The translations under genes were made by a program, and so were the position numbers. Source: Hanleya hanleyi (lineage: Eukaryota; Mollusca; Polyplacophora; Lepidopleurida; Hanleyidae). Taken from it: 64,000 nucleotides of DNA. The stretch lies in NCBI GenBank assembly GCA_036873755.1, contig JAVTVY010056900.1:1-64000 (forward strand), read 5' to 3'. Shown piece after piece: positions 11,541 to 22,148 of this stretch. The notes beneath the pieces are model-generated. The model saw only the letters and a list, made by a program, of their open reading frames with translations. It searched no databases and had not been told where the DNA came from. The stretch's first letter is position 1; each line of letters opens with the position of its first letter.

Positions 11541-12340
11541 ACTAACACAGGATCTAGCAAATGCTACTAGGCGAGATATGTATACGCCATGGAGAGACTA
11601 AATAAGTTGCTGACTGATATTTTTCTGCAAAGTTACAGCAATGACAGCCTGCACGTATCAGAGAATCGGTCGTATTTTGTTGGCGGTGGTGAGTTATCGA
11701 TGTACGTGGTAGGGAAATATGAAACAGATGCTCAGAAGCCGAAGAAGAGATTCACGACCGAAAGGCACGGTCGACAGAAGGCATCCCCGTAAAATAATCG
11801 ATGTCAAGCCTATGTGCTGATGATGAGCACATCCCAGGAGCGTCTTCAGTTGATATATGTGGCAGCGGTGCGATAACAACTACACAGCCCTACAGGATTG
11901 GGAACCTTGAAAGCTGCTGGATATGAGAAGCCAGGTGTCTGGATTGTTGGAGCTGTATTCAGTGAGTGAACATGAGAGCTGCGGTAATTTGTTCTAATTT
12001 TGTTCTTAACTTTGTACATCTAACAATTTAGACATGGCAAGTTGCCGATATGTCAAACTGGAGTATTGACATTTGGTTTTTATGTGTAGTGGTCATTTTG
12101 TTTTTCCTCCTGTGTAAAATTTCGGACATTTAATGACAATTTCGGTAGACACTCCACGTCTTTATCTCTACTAAGAAGAGCTATCTGACAATAATTTTCC
12201 AAAGAAATGGCTACAAACTATCAGGACTGTTTATGAGGTGTTGTTGGTAAAGTATTAGAATTTAGTTCTTATTGATATACATCCCACATCTTTGAAACTG
12301 ATTAATTGCATTGAACTAGATAGACCTCACATAGCTATTA
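11541..12340. other. No recognisable gene
   Basis: Contains an unsupported 67-codon plus frame (11589-11792) with no motif I recognise. Confidence 0.45.
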
Positions 12341-12515
12341 TTACGTTTGGTGGTGAATTACAGTTGTCGAGATATGTAAGAGGTGGGAAAAACTGGCAAC
12401 GTCTGGTGAATAAAAATCAACCATATGACTCCACAGGAAGCCTCCCTCGGTACCTCACATTCAGACTAGGATATGGCATCTTTGGTATCTCGGCCGCGCT
12501 TAGTAGCTATAGTTT
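12341..12515 (-). repeat. Inverted fragment of the 505-bp repeat
   Basis: 'AAGAGGTGGGAAAAAC', 'CAACCATATGACTC' and 'CTCGGTACCTCACATTCAGA' match the reverse complement of the units at 5.8-7.2 kb. The open frame 12292-12654 crosses it and is therefore not accepted as a gene. Confidence 0.65.
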
Positions 12516-12884
12516 GGTACAGATTTGTGGCATGAATGTGCCTAAGTGTGTAGGTAGTTTTAAGAAAGTTCTCTGTAGTAACTGGTTGAATGTACACCCT
12601 AGTTTTCCTGGTGATACTAATGATGTAACCGTTTTCTACTTTAACTTGGTGTAATGCACTGATGAGATCTGGGTCAAATGACGTATTTTGCACAGCTCAG
12701 TCGCACATCAGACGTTAGTTTATCGTCGTGTAAGAATATTGCGCTTTGTGTTCTGTACTTATAGAGCATTTTTTCGAATGTTGTCTGGAGTAAAATGATT
12801 TAGTTTCTGAAAGAATGTTCTCTGGTTCTGTAAGTCTTGATCCATCATCTTTTGCAAGTACAGACAGATCCTTCGAAACCATTT

Positions 12885-13395
12885 TTTATTTAACCGACGG
12901 TTATTTTTCTTCGTTTTCTTCGTTCAATCTTCGATCTTTCGTCAGTAAATGTCCAAGACACAGAATCTAAGGCTATCAGTAACAGTAAGCCTGAGACGTC
13001 TCTATTTTTAGTAGAAAACACATGATCATAAACTAATCTTATCTTTTCTCTTATTAATATACCTGGGACAAATCTCCTCTGGTCCTCGCGAAGAAGTTTA
13101 TTTAAAAATAATTTCAGTCGATTTGCAACACAGAATGATGCTAGCTTATATATACATTCAAAAGTGTTACATTCGAGAGGATTAAAGGCCTCGGGAATTG
13201 CCGGGTTCTTGTTTTTGTGTATCAATAATTCTCCCGTCAGGTAAGCTAAACTGATTGAACAATTCTGTCCAGAAAATTTTCGAAAATTAGACTGGAAAAC
13301 CATCGATGCCGGGACTCTTTCCGTTTTGGATTTTTTCCCAATGCTTCACTAAGCTCTTTATAAGTGACCAGACCCTCTAAATCAATAGACTATTT
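12885..13395 (-). mobile_element. Tx1/L1-like LINE reverse-transcriptase fragment
   Basis: On the minus strand the text runs YKELSEALGKN (near 13360), then in a shifted frame KSPGIDGFPV, then in the frame 13303-12890 ANRLKLFLNKLLREDQ, IREKIRLVYD and GLLLLI...DSVSW. These are RT motifs of Tx1/L1-type elements in the usual order. The FEKAF part of the first catalytic block is missing, and the frame changes show decay. The orientation is opposite to the relic at 8-10.3 kb. Confidence 0.8.
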
Positions 13396-13780
13396 TTGTG
13401 CCGTTATTTCTAGTGTTTCCATAGTATTCCTTATTTCGGTTGCATATATCTGGACTAAATCAACTATGTATCCTATATATAAACCGTATTAAATACACCC
13501 TATCAATATATGTAAATAAGGCAACAGACACATTGTATCTAGATCTAGAGACAGCATTATATCATAAAAAAAAACAATAAATTCCTTGTACAGTCAAATT
13601 GATCAGTCAAATTAAAAATATACATTCTTACCTTATCTAGTGCATTTTAGACTAATAGACAAAATAACTGTAACCCAATGAACATATGGGAGCAAAATCG
13701 TATCAAGATTATTAACAGTTTGTTAGATAAAGGTACATTAATGAAATGATAAAAATAGTAAATATTTTAATGTAGAGACT
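13396..13780. other. AT-rich spacer, no gene seen
   Basis: No coding or repeat signal I can support. Confidence 0.45.
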
Positions 13781-14160
13781 ATCAACAGTATTGACATTGT
13801 CTCCACTACCTACATCTTATCAAATATATGTATAGTGTACATCGAATGAACGAATCGATATCAACAGTATTGACATTGTCTCCACTACCTAATCCTTATC
13901 AAATATATTGTACACTGAATGGACGAATCAGTACCAACAGTATTGACATTGTCCCCAATACCTACTCCTTATCAAATATATTGTACATTGAATGGACGAA
14001 TCAGTACCAACAGTATTGCCATTGTCCCCGATACCTACTCCTTATCAAATATATTGTACACTGAATGGACGAATCAGTACCAACAGTATTGACATTGTCC
14101 CCAATACCTACTCCTTATCAAATATATTGTACATTGAATGGACGAATCCGTATCAATAGC
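13781..14160. repeat. Tandem repeat, about five units of 73 bp
   Basis: CAGTATTG recurs at 13786, 13865, 13938, 14011 and 14084 (79, 73, 73, 73). Each unit also has CTTATCAAATATA and GGACGAATC. Open frames at 13828-14253 are by-products of the repetition. Confidence 0.92.
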
Positions 14161-14544
14161 TTGTCCTCTATCCAGGGATCGTCGTTTTCGATGAGAGACA
14201 AATACATTATAGAGATAAAACAATATCGAAGGTATATGGCACTGATCAGATAAAATGGGACTTCATCAATAGCTGATCAGTATTCTTAATCCATATGATT
14301 TTCGGTATACAGTCGTTATCTAGAAAACAATAGGTAATATGAAAGCCGCAACCAAACATCCCTTATATAACCATCTTCAATGGATGTGAATAAAACTACA
14401 GATAGCCTCAGCGGCACATTATATTTAGACCTATATGTCTATGAAAATGAAGCGTGCTTTCTATCTCGTCGACTTTACGACAAAAGAGATGACCACAATT
14501 TCGACGTCGTAAACTGTCCCTTTCTGGACAACAATATCCCAGTG
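14161..14544. other. Mixed repeat fragments, no gene
   Basis: 14231-14275 ('GTATATGGCACTGATCAGAT' onward) recurs at 15697-15740. 14275-14325 resembles the inner arm of the foldback element (TGATCAGTATTCTTAATCCAT). The 71-codon frame at 14380-14595 has no recognisable domain. Confidence 0.5.
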
Positions 14545-14820
14545 AGGGTGACGCTTTTAATCAACGTCACAAAACATTATTGCAGAAACTTATGAAACAG
14601 ACCTATACCATCAAGCGCCTCCACTCAAAGTTTCTCAAATTTGGCGATACATATCGCATGCTGATAGCAAAATACGAGCGTAGCGTGCAAGATTTATGGC
14701 AGTACGTTTGGTGACTTATGTTTAACCCGGGGCTAGGGACCGTATGAACCCATGTACTCCAAGATTCTCATGGTGTTCATATAAACAGCTACAATCACAG
14801 CATGACTGAGATACATAAAT
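14545..14820 (-). repeat. Inverted copy of the foldback core
   Basis: Reverse-complement match to 11270-11540, from 'AATCAACGTCACAAAACATT' (14558) to 'ACAGCTACAATCACAGCATG'. It abuts the next foldback element. Confidence 0.75.
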
Positions 14821-14828
14821 TTTTAGAT

Positions 14829-15504
14829 TACAAGCGTCTAGTCCGTCATTCATAATCCAGCCGTCGTCCATTAGAGAATATCCGCGTCCATAATCCAAAG
14901 ACCTATTTCATTTTCCATATAACAGTATTAGCACCAAATTCAAAAAGACAATCATAGTATACATAAACATAGGCTTGTTTGCTGCAAGAGAGAAGCGGTC
15001 AACAGTTTTCAATGATGCCGGCAAGACATCATGATGTTCCCAAAATATCAAATCCGTTTCGCTGATCAGTATTCTTAATCCATAATATTCGTTGTAAAGT
15101 CATCTAAAGAATGATGTATCTCAGTCACGCTTTGATTGTGACTGTTCATATGAGTACCATGAGGTTCTTGAAGTACATGGGTTCATACGGCCCCTTTTGC
15201 ATAACGGCCCTTTTGCATAACGGCCCCTTTTTGATAACGACTTTACAACGACAATCACATGGATTAAGAACACTGTTTAGCGATACGGATTTGATATTTT
15301 TATAACATCATTCAGTCTTGCCGGCGTCATTGAAAACTAGCCTATGTTGATGTATACCGTGATTGTTGTTGTTTTTTTGTTGTTTTTTTTTGAATTTGAT
15401 GCTAATGCTGTTATATGGAATAAGGACTAGGTCTTTAGACTATGGACGAGGAAATTCTTTAATGGACGATGGCTGAATACTGAATGACGGACTAGACGCT
15501 TGTA
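14829..15504. mobile_element. Foldback/MITE-like element with about 280-bp inverted arms
   Basis: Left arm from TACAAGCGTCTAGTCCGTCA (14829) to about 15110. The right arm, about 15224-15504, is its reverse complement, ending TGACGGACTAGACGCTTGTA. The arms share further markers (CCATATAACAG, CATAGGCT, TCTTAATCCAT). The centre holds the shared core and a triple 'TACGGCCC..TTTTGCATA' repeat. The ends are bounded by TA, as expected of Tc1/mariner-type MITEs. It has no coding capacity. Confidence 0.82.
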
Positions 15505-16145
15505 CTGCAGACATTCTTTTTGAGTGTTGTCCTATATCATGCATTTTCGCCACGTTACTCTGAAATATTATCTAACGGCATGACTATTGAAGGTTTTACT
15601 ATAGGAGCATTCACTTTCATTGATAGAGCATCGCTGCGATTTAGAATGCCAGTATTTGGAGGTGACATGAATAACAGACTTGTGCTATTATTGGAGTAGG
15701 TATATGGCACTGGTCAAATAAAATGGGACTTCATCAACAACATGAACTGCGTGTATACTACATAATCCCAAACAGACGTTTTACATTGAACAAGTACAAA
15801 AACCACTACGAACAATATGGGAGGTGTATAAACCTGACCAAAGACACCGTACATCTTGATGTGGGGGGAAATCACTATCAACAATATATTAACAGTGTGG
15901 AACGTATACAAAAGCATTCATACATTGTATCTTTGTGTAGAGACAAATACATTGCACTCTGATTTAGGGGCATAATTATCACGCAAAATGTGGCAGATAA
16001 ACTCTGCTGATCAAATACACTAAGTTAGTGTGTGGACAAAATCAGTGTCAACAATATCAACATCGTGTAAGATTTAAAAACATTTCGGACATTGAACTTT
16101 TCTGTAGAGACAAATACATTCCGCTCCGATTTAGGAACTTAACCA
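15505..16145. repeat. Degenerate ~165-bp repeats
   Basis: 'GACAAATACATT' followed by 'CTCTGATTTAGG' or a close variant occurs near 15942 and 16107 (spacing 165), and a variant lies near 16960. TGATCAAATACACT occurs near 16007, 16866 and 17028. No gene is supported; the 79-codon frame at 15723 overlaps these repeats. Confidence 0.6.
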
Positions 16146-16149
16146 GAAC

Positions 16150-16420
16150 ACATAATGTGGCAGGTATACAATTGGAGCGATATGCAAGAGGTGGGAAAAA
16201 ATTATGAATCTACAAGAAAGCATTCGTCGACACCTAACATTCAGGCCCAAGAATTCGGTGGGTTCTCGGATGTAGCCTTAGTATTCAGCCGCGCTTTTAT
16301 TGCAGCTGTTCATGTGGAGACAATGAAGTATCCACACGGTCCCTAGCATCGGCTTAGGCGAAATTAGATACGTTAGCTCGGGAGCTGTGATGACAGATCA
16401 GCTCAAACAACTCATCTGAT
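16150..16420 (-). repeat. Inverted fragment of the 505-bp repeat
   Basis: From 'AATTGGAGCGATATGCAAGA' to 'CAACTCATCTGAT' this matches the reverse complement of the 5.8-7.2 kb units, including the shared core near 16280-16375. Confidence 0.8.
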
Positions 16421-16525
16421 CGCACCTAGCCTTATTGGTCACACGGCGACGATGACACAAACAAACATACCCTAACAAGACCCTATCCCCAACAAAAACC
16501 CAACCAAAACTACGACGATTTTTGA
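16421..16525 (+). repeat. Single diverged unit of the 74-bp telomere-like repeat
   Basis: 'GGTCACACGGCGACGATGAC', 'AAACATACCCTAACAAGACC' and 'AACCAAAACTACGACG' match the unit and the right end of the array at 9.2-9.8 kb. Confidence 0.75.
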
Positions 16526-16617
16526 ATTTCGAATTTTGAAAATTAGGCTCTACAGACACTTATCACAATGGATCCTCAGAGAGCCCAGTCTGTTTGGTAC
16601 TTTAATCTACCTCCTGT

Positions 16618-16865
16618 GCCAGACAAACATTCGTGGACGTCTGATGGAGTAAACGCCTTAACATGGGGTAAAACTGGTAAATGCAAGAATCCCCAAGAAA
16701 ACTAACCTGTAATGCCCGACGTCGTACGGCTAAAATTTCCCACCAAAACAATAAACCTACATATATTTGTCGAGAGACATGTACAGAGGGCGGGCCTCGG
16801 GGACTAACAATCCACCAGCAGAATCCTACCATATACAGGTAATAAATTGGAACGATATGCAAAGC
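16618..16865 (-). repeat. Second inverted fragment of the 505-bp repeat
   Basis: 'GTGGACGTCTGATGGAGTAA', 'GCCCGACGTCGTACGGC' and 'GTACAGAGGGCGGGCCTCGG' correspond to the reverse complement of the tandem units. Confidence 0.8.
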
Positions 16866-17123
16866 TGATCAAATACACTAAGTTAGAGTGGGAACGGAAT
16901 AACTATCAACATTGTGTAACGTATACAAAACAATTCAGACATGTTTGGTTTATGTGGAGACGAATACATTGCACTCTGATTTAGGGGACTAATATTTACC
17001 CATAATATCACAGGTATGTGGACTTGATCAAATACACTGTGTGGGGGCAAAATAAGTATCAACAGAAACAGAAGTACGTGGGGTGTATAAAACATTTCAG
17101 ATATTATACAGTTGTACCTGGAC
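16866..17123. repeat. Further degenerate ~165-bp repeat units
   Basis: Carries the same markers as 15.5-16.1 kb (TGATCAAATACACT, GTATCAAC, CATTGCACTCTGATTTAGGG). Confidence 0.55.
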
Positions 17124-17229
17124 GAGTATAGGTAACTAAGTGTGCGAGTAGAGGTAACTAGGTGTGCGAGTATAGGTAAACTAAGTGTGCGAGCATAGGT
17201 AACTAAGTGTGTGAGGTAACTAGGTGTGC
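17124..17229. repeat. Minisatellite, ~22-bp unit, nearly five copies
   Basis: Unit GAGTATAGGTAACTAAGTGT plus GC, repeated with small changes (TAGAGG, GCATAGG variants). The last copies are shortened. Confidence 0.9.
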
Positions 17230-17426
17230 GCAATCATGAAGACTATTGAACAGTCACCGGCACAGTCGCCGCTTACACACACATGGAAAACTCAGCACCA
17301 CATTCGACGCTACCACACAAACAAAACAAAATGGAACACTCGTCATTGCCACTCACAACAATCACCACCATTGCCCTAACACACTTTCACCGCACACACA
17401 CTCGCTTTCGAAAGAACACAGTGATA
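17230..17426. other. Probable 3' UTR of amidohydrolase copy 2
   Basis: CA-rich sequence directly downstream, on the minus strand, of the stop codon at 17429-17427. No polyadenylation signal is obvious within it. Confidence 0.3.
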
Positions 17427-18076
17427 TCATAGCGTGAGCTGGAGAATTTCAGGTGCCTTATCATCTCTAACAACAAGACTGTTCCACAATGCAGAGAGAC
17501 CTTGGAGCTCTTTAGTGTTTGGCCAGGGCGCTTGTTCTGTTACTTTGTGCGATTTTCCCGCTCTCCAAACCGCCACTGGACGGAGACGCTTTTTAACATT
17601 CCGTAACTGCGATTGACAGTCTTCCAAGTTGACGTCACATTCCTCCAGTTTAAGAACTGTGATGTCTGCTTCTTGCCCAACCGAGAGTGCACCAAGGTCG
17701 TCTGCTCTGTGTATAGCCGACGCAGCCGCAGACGTGGTTGCCCTGATAACGTCGAACAGAGGCATCCCGAGTGACAGAAATTTGGTCATGACCGTAGGTA
17801 AGTCGTAGGCTGGGCTGTACAGGTTTTCCGTGTGGAGGTCAGTGCTGATGGTGTCAGGCCAAAACCCTTCTTGCGTGGCCAACTCAGCCACTGTCCAGGA
17901 AAACGCTCCTCGGCCGTGACCACAGTCGAAAACAACCCCCCTTTTCTTGGCGCCCCAAACATCTGGGTGAACCTTTCTGGACACCGGGTTCATAATGGAG
18001 CTCTCGAAGCCATGATAGGTGTGAGTGTAGATATCCCCAACGCGCATGTCTCCAGGACAGGTCATTGAAGTATGAT
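17427..18076 (-). CDS. Amidohydrolase-like copy 2, terminal exon
   Basis: A 650-nt minus-strand exon: two bases completing a codon, then 215 codons and TGA. The acceptor is TTTGCTTTCCAG. Metal-site and fold motifs in order are CPGDMRVGDIYTHTYHGF (metal His), GVVFDCGHGRGAFSW, PDTISTDLH (catalytic Asp), AYDLPTVMTKFLSLGMPL, EADITVLKLEE and LRPVAVWRAGK. It belongs to the amidohydrolase superfamily, deacetylase/dihydroorotase-like branch, expected to be a soluble cytosolic hydrolase. It continues phase-correctly from the exon at 18402-18317 and ends 8 codons longer than copy 1. Substrate unknown. Confidence 0.9.
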
Positions 18077-18316
18077 CTGGAAAGCAAAGATGAATTGTGA
18101 TGAAGTGTAACATGAATTATATCTGCTTAGAACAAGTAAATATTCGCAGGATCCACAAATGACGAAGATCAGTTTCTCGAACTTAATATATCATAATCTA
18201 TTTTTCTATGAAACTTGCGGCCTCTAAGATCAGCGAACTGTTTGCCGTATAGTACACGATGTGATTATGTACACGAAGCTCTTCTAGTAACTACTGGGCA
18301 TTTAAAACGTCTTTAC
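18077..18316 (-). other. Last intron of amidohydrolase copy 2
   Basis: About 240 nt, GT-AG on the minus strand (GTAAAG donor at 18316-18311, CAG acceptor at 18079-18077). Much shorter than the matching 1.4-kb intron of copy 1. Confidence 0.8.
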
Positions 18317-18402
18317 CGTCACTCTTCTGGCTTGGGACAGAAGACACGGCATGATGTATCATCAGTGGGAGGTGAACCCTACTTGACGCTTCCAACGCTC
18401 TT
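18317..18402 (-). CDS. Amidohydrolase-like copy 2, 86-nt exon
   Basis: Flanked by ATTTCCAG acceptor and GACG|GTAAAG donor. It encodes RALEASSRVHLPLMIHH followed by a variable Ser/Pro-rich stretch. The LPLMIHH strand belongs to the active-site barrel. Same length and phases as the exon at 5342-5257. Confidence 0.88.
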
Positions 18403-21043
18403 CTGGAAATGTAACAGTAATAGTAAAATTGCGGAACAAGGAATATAACAGAGAATGGAAAGCGTTCAGAAGATGGAACCCCAGAGACACAGAACACACT
18501 GTACAAGCAGCTGAACTGTATTACTTAAGCAGACAGCTTCTCAGGATTAGATGCAGGATTTTCGCCAAAGTCCTTGTTTGAAAATAGCTTTGTCGTTATT
18601 TGAAACGACTGTAATTTTGCAAAATGACTAATATCACTCAAATGCAGAAAGGATGAACAGAGAGATATGAATGAGCGAATGTGTTACACGAAGCAGTAGA
18701 AATAGAAGATGAATACATGGTGGTCAACTGTAGTCACATGATATGGTCAGTTTGCTATATTTAGACAATATATACAATCCAGAGGACGAAGGATCCTGCA
18801 GCAGTCGCTTTCTCACATGGAGACAGTACCGGCATTATTTATATGTTGCGAAGAACAAAGAAATGAATCTTCCTTTATATGTGTAGACAATTCATATACA
18901 CAGATTGCAGCAGGACATACAAAATCTTCACTCGAGCTGAAGCTGATTCAAGAGACACCGCCAACATAGTATCACCAATAACACAGATTCATGTATGTAT
19001 ATATAATATATCATCTAAATAGCAGATGATGACAAATCATATGTTGCAACTTTAAGCTAATATTAATGACATTATATAATAATTCAAATAATTCACCTAA
19101 CACTAGACAGTATGGATGCTCGTCGAAACTTCTATGCTCACAGTTAATTTATCTTTTTCATACATACAGTTTAAGTTTTTCAAGATATCCTCAGAATTTG
19201 AAATTTTATTAAAGACAAATTTTATATCAATCAATAATTATATTTGGTTCAGCGGTTTATATTCTGATCCTACTGGTAATAGGATTACCTATTCAAAGGA
19301 GAGTTTGGTTATAATCCCGGCAGTTGAAAATATTTATCTATTCCTTTCCTAAATCGATTTATTATTTTGTCAACAAAAAGGTGAATTATAGGTCCAAGAG
19401 ATTCTGTACTAAAGGTACATAGGTTTCTGACATTTGTATATATGCATAAGGTCTGATCAACCTGTGAGTTTGATTTCTCACAAACATTTTGTTGGATGTT
19501 TTTGCAGATATAACCCTTTAACTTTCCGTTACGGGGGATATGTGGAATATGATGTCTTATTAGAGAGACGTCTCAAGGTATTAATATGTTTTACACTTAC
19601 CCGACCGTTTTGGGTTCTTATTGTCTATTTTGAAGTCAGTGTCAATTCATGGATCTATGTTATTTTGCAATTTCATTTATTATATTTGTCTTGTTGAATA
19701 TGTAATCGCGATTTGGATTGCATTTGATATCATTTATCCTTTTATTTTAATTCTATAGTAGATGGTATATGAAGCTGATATTTGAGAAATAATAATTAAC
19801 TTGCGGCAGGGGAGATATGTAAAATAATTGATGTGATTTTGAAGATTTGGACTCATCTATATCTCATGACATTGTATATAATCGATTATAGAATTAACTG
19901 ATCATCGTGTTTGGCTGTATAGTGTATTTTTCTACGCTGGTCAGTATAGAGGGGCGTAGCTTGATGACCAGGGTAAATGTACATGCTATGAACTTCTTCT
20001 GTTGACCGACAATAGAGGTCAGATGTCCTGTCAGTGCATGTTCTAAGGTGAACATACAATGCCTACCGTTAAGGTTTCCTCAAACAGGATTCAGTGCTTG
20101 ACTTTTAATTAAGGGCCGAGTTCACTTGAATCTGGTACTTTGATTTTGGCACAAAAGCACTTGGGTTCTTGAAAATAAGCAAGTCACATTAGAATCACCA
20201 ATTGTTAAAGGTAGCACGTATACTGGGAATCAATTTGCGTTTGACACTGGATTGCCAGTTGGCTGTATGTCATTGTCTATCACCGAATAAACACCATATT
20301 GTTTCAAACAGAGTTTCTAGTCTTGTACGGAGAATCTTCAGAGGCAAGCTGAAGTCGAATTCTGGAATTGTGTGGGCCCTTCAGGTGAGACTACGCCACA
20401 AGCCCCGTAGTCTCGTAATTACCTGTCAGAACTCGCACTCTGTATACTAGAATTTTATTTGTATTATCCCCTTGTATTTTCACATATATATCTTCCAGGT
20501 ATAAACACTTTTGTTCTTCAGGTCTCCATCGTGCAATTGCAGCTGTCCCGATTTTATACAATACATTCAGTAGGAAAATTGGACGCTATATAAAAATGCT
20601 TTGGCTTGGCATCTTTGGGTTATGGATAATATGCCGTTATAATATGCGTAGTTCAAAAGTTTCAATGAATAACTGATCGAGATCGAGCCAGAACAAAATG
20701 GAAGATTCTGCGATTTTTCCATCCGTGTCAGGCCTTTTTTCATTCTTCATATTCCACAGTGCCTGTAGAAATCCTTCTTCAGTCAGTTCGCCATCTAATT
20801 CGTCAGATTACTCATTATCTAATTTTGGGATATTCATCTTTATAATTTGTTTCTTTTTCACTAGAACGTACTAGAACGTCCTTCGTTTCTTCTAATATTT
20901 TCTCCTGTTCTCTTATTTACATAATTCCTGCGTTCTAAAACTGTCATTTCCAAAATAGTTATGAAAGTCAATGGGCATGGCCGAAAGCATATAAGAGAAG
21001 CTCAATCTCGAAGATGTGTCAACAGTTATATCCCATTATTTTT
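18403..21043 (-). other. Intron of amidohydrolase copy 2, part 1
   Basis: AT-rich. The 78- and 87-codon plus frames at 19116-19352 and 19434-19697 show no domain I know. No repeat shared with the rest of the window was seen before 21.0 kb. Confidence 0.55.
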
Positions 21044-21402
21044 AGGGTGACTCCACTTTATTGGAAAGGCACGAGCACTTGTGCTGGATGGGCCAGTCCC
21101 GTCTGAGACTCGAACACGTGCTCACGGCGTCTGGCACCAAATCGCGGGCAGTAAATACAAGCGCTCAAAGCCACTCGGAGATCGGTGTCTTCGATAGTAA
21201 ACGTACGCAATCTGGAAGGTATAGTAGTAAATGTACGCAATCTAGACGACAGTAAATGTAAGCAAAGTGGATTTAGAGCGCTTGCATTTACTGTCAGTAA
21301 TTTGGTGTCGAACTCTGAGGGCGCATATTCGAATCTCGCACGAGAGTCTGGCCCATTCACCACAAGTAATTGTGCTTTATCAAAACAGTGTCACCCTACA
21401 AA
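21044..21402. mobile_element. Foldback MITE with TAGGGTGAC ends, in an intron
   Basis: Begins TAGGGTGAC and ends GTCACCCTA. The inverted arms continue through 'GATGGGCCAGTCCCGTCTGA' versus the reverse complement of 'AGAGTCTGGCCCATTCAC', and through 'GGCACCAAAT' and 'AGTAAATACAAGCGCTC' near the middle. Arms are about 130 bp each in a ~360-bp element. The TA at both tips suggests a Tc1/mariner-type MITE. No coding capacity. Confidence 0.82.
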
Positions 21403-21700
21403 TAATTTCACATAAATGTTACTCACTTTCTAAATGGCATTAGTATATATACAAGTTCCTGTGAAATATATGCCCTCCGACACTATAGATTCAAAGGCTT
21501 CATGTTGTCCATATTGTCCTAATATGATATAGAATGTGCTCAGTGTGAACCACCAAGGGACTTATGGACATAAAGTAACTTCTTGTTGCCTCCGACGATA
21601 CACGAGTTCTCAATTTAATCGTTCTGTCCGGTAGGTCTACACATATCCTCGCTTTTGTTCCAAGTTGATATAAATCTGGAGCATGGATGATCTCTCATAG

Positions 21701-21779
21701 GTGGGCTTGTGAACCACCGACCCTGAAGTTAGTACTGAGGTGGGCTTGTGAACCACCGACCCTGGAATTTGTACTGGGA
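21701..21779. repeat. Direct 39-bp duplication
   Basis: GTGGGCTTGTGAACCACCGA starts at 21701 and 21740. The rest of the unit is nearly the same (CCCTGAAGTTAGTACTGAG versus CCCTGGAATTTGTACTGGG). Confidence 0.9.
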
Positions 21780-21785
21780 TATAAT

Positions 21786-21875
21786 TTAGCTTAATCAGAG
21801 GCTAGGGATGGTATACACACCATGTAATCTAGATTCTCATATCAGCTACAATCATATCAGTCGGAAAGTCACATA
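21786..21875 (+). repeat. Fragment of the shared foldback core
   Basis: 'AGAGGCTAGGGATGGTA', 'CACCATGTAATCTAGATTCT' and 'CAGCTACAATCATATCAGTC' match the core at 14725-14815. Confidence 0.6.
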
Positions 21876-21997
21876 CAGGATTAACATGCTGATATACACA
21901 TGGTGATCATCAAGTAGGAGACCTTGTACAAGGACATCCGTTTGTTAGTGGATGTCGGCCTGACAAATTGGTATTATCACGAGGGGTTGACTGTTAC

Positions 21998-22148
21998 CTG
22001 AAAACCTCTTCCTCGTGTTTCCCATTATTGGTGACATCAGTTGATAGCCTGACCTTCACTCCCACGATGATGTCTCTGTTTTCCTCTATGCATTTCACAC
22101 ATTGGTCAACATCCACCACGTGTAGTGACTCGCATTCTCCTCCACCAG
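21998..22148 (-). CDS. Amidohydrolase-like copy 2, 151-nt exon
   Basis: Minus-strand exon with acceptor TCTCTATTGTGCAG and donor TTCAG|GTAACA. Two bases complete the incoming codon, 49 codons follow, and two bases are left over. It encodes GGGECESLHVVDVDQCV, KCIEENRDIIVGVKVRLS and TDVTNNGKHEEEVF. The VGVKVRLS strand is where this family carries the Lys used as a metal-bridging residue, so K here is probably catalytic-site. Phases fit both the 117-nt exon upstream and either 86-nt exon downstream. No counterpart was found for copy 1. Confidence 0.88.

Noticed and set aside
12292..12654. 120-codon plus frame
   Set aside because: It overlaps an inverted fragment of the 505-bp repeat and has no domain or splice support.
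13781..14160. CRISPR array
   Set aside because: Regular spacing, but the whole unit including the would-be spacers is repeated, and the DNA is eukaryotic.
21058..21363. 101-codon minus frame
   Set aside because: It is fully inside the TAGGGTGAC foldback MITE and reflects its palindromic arms.
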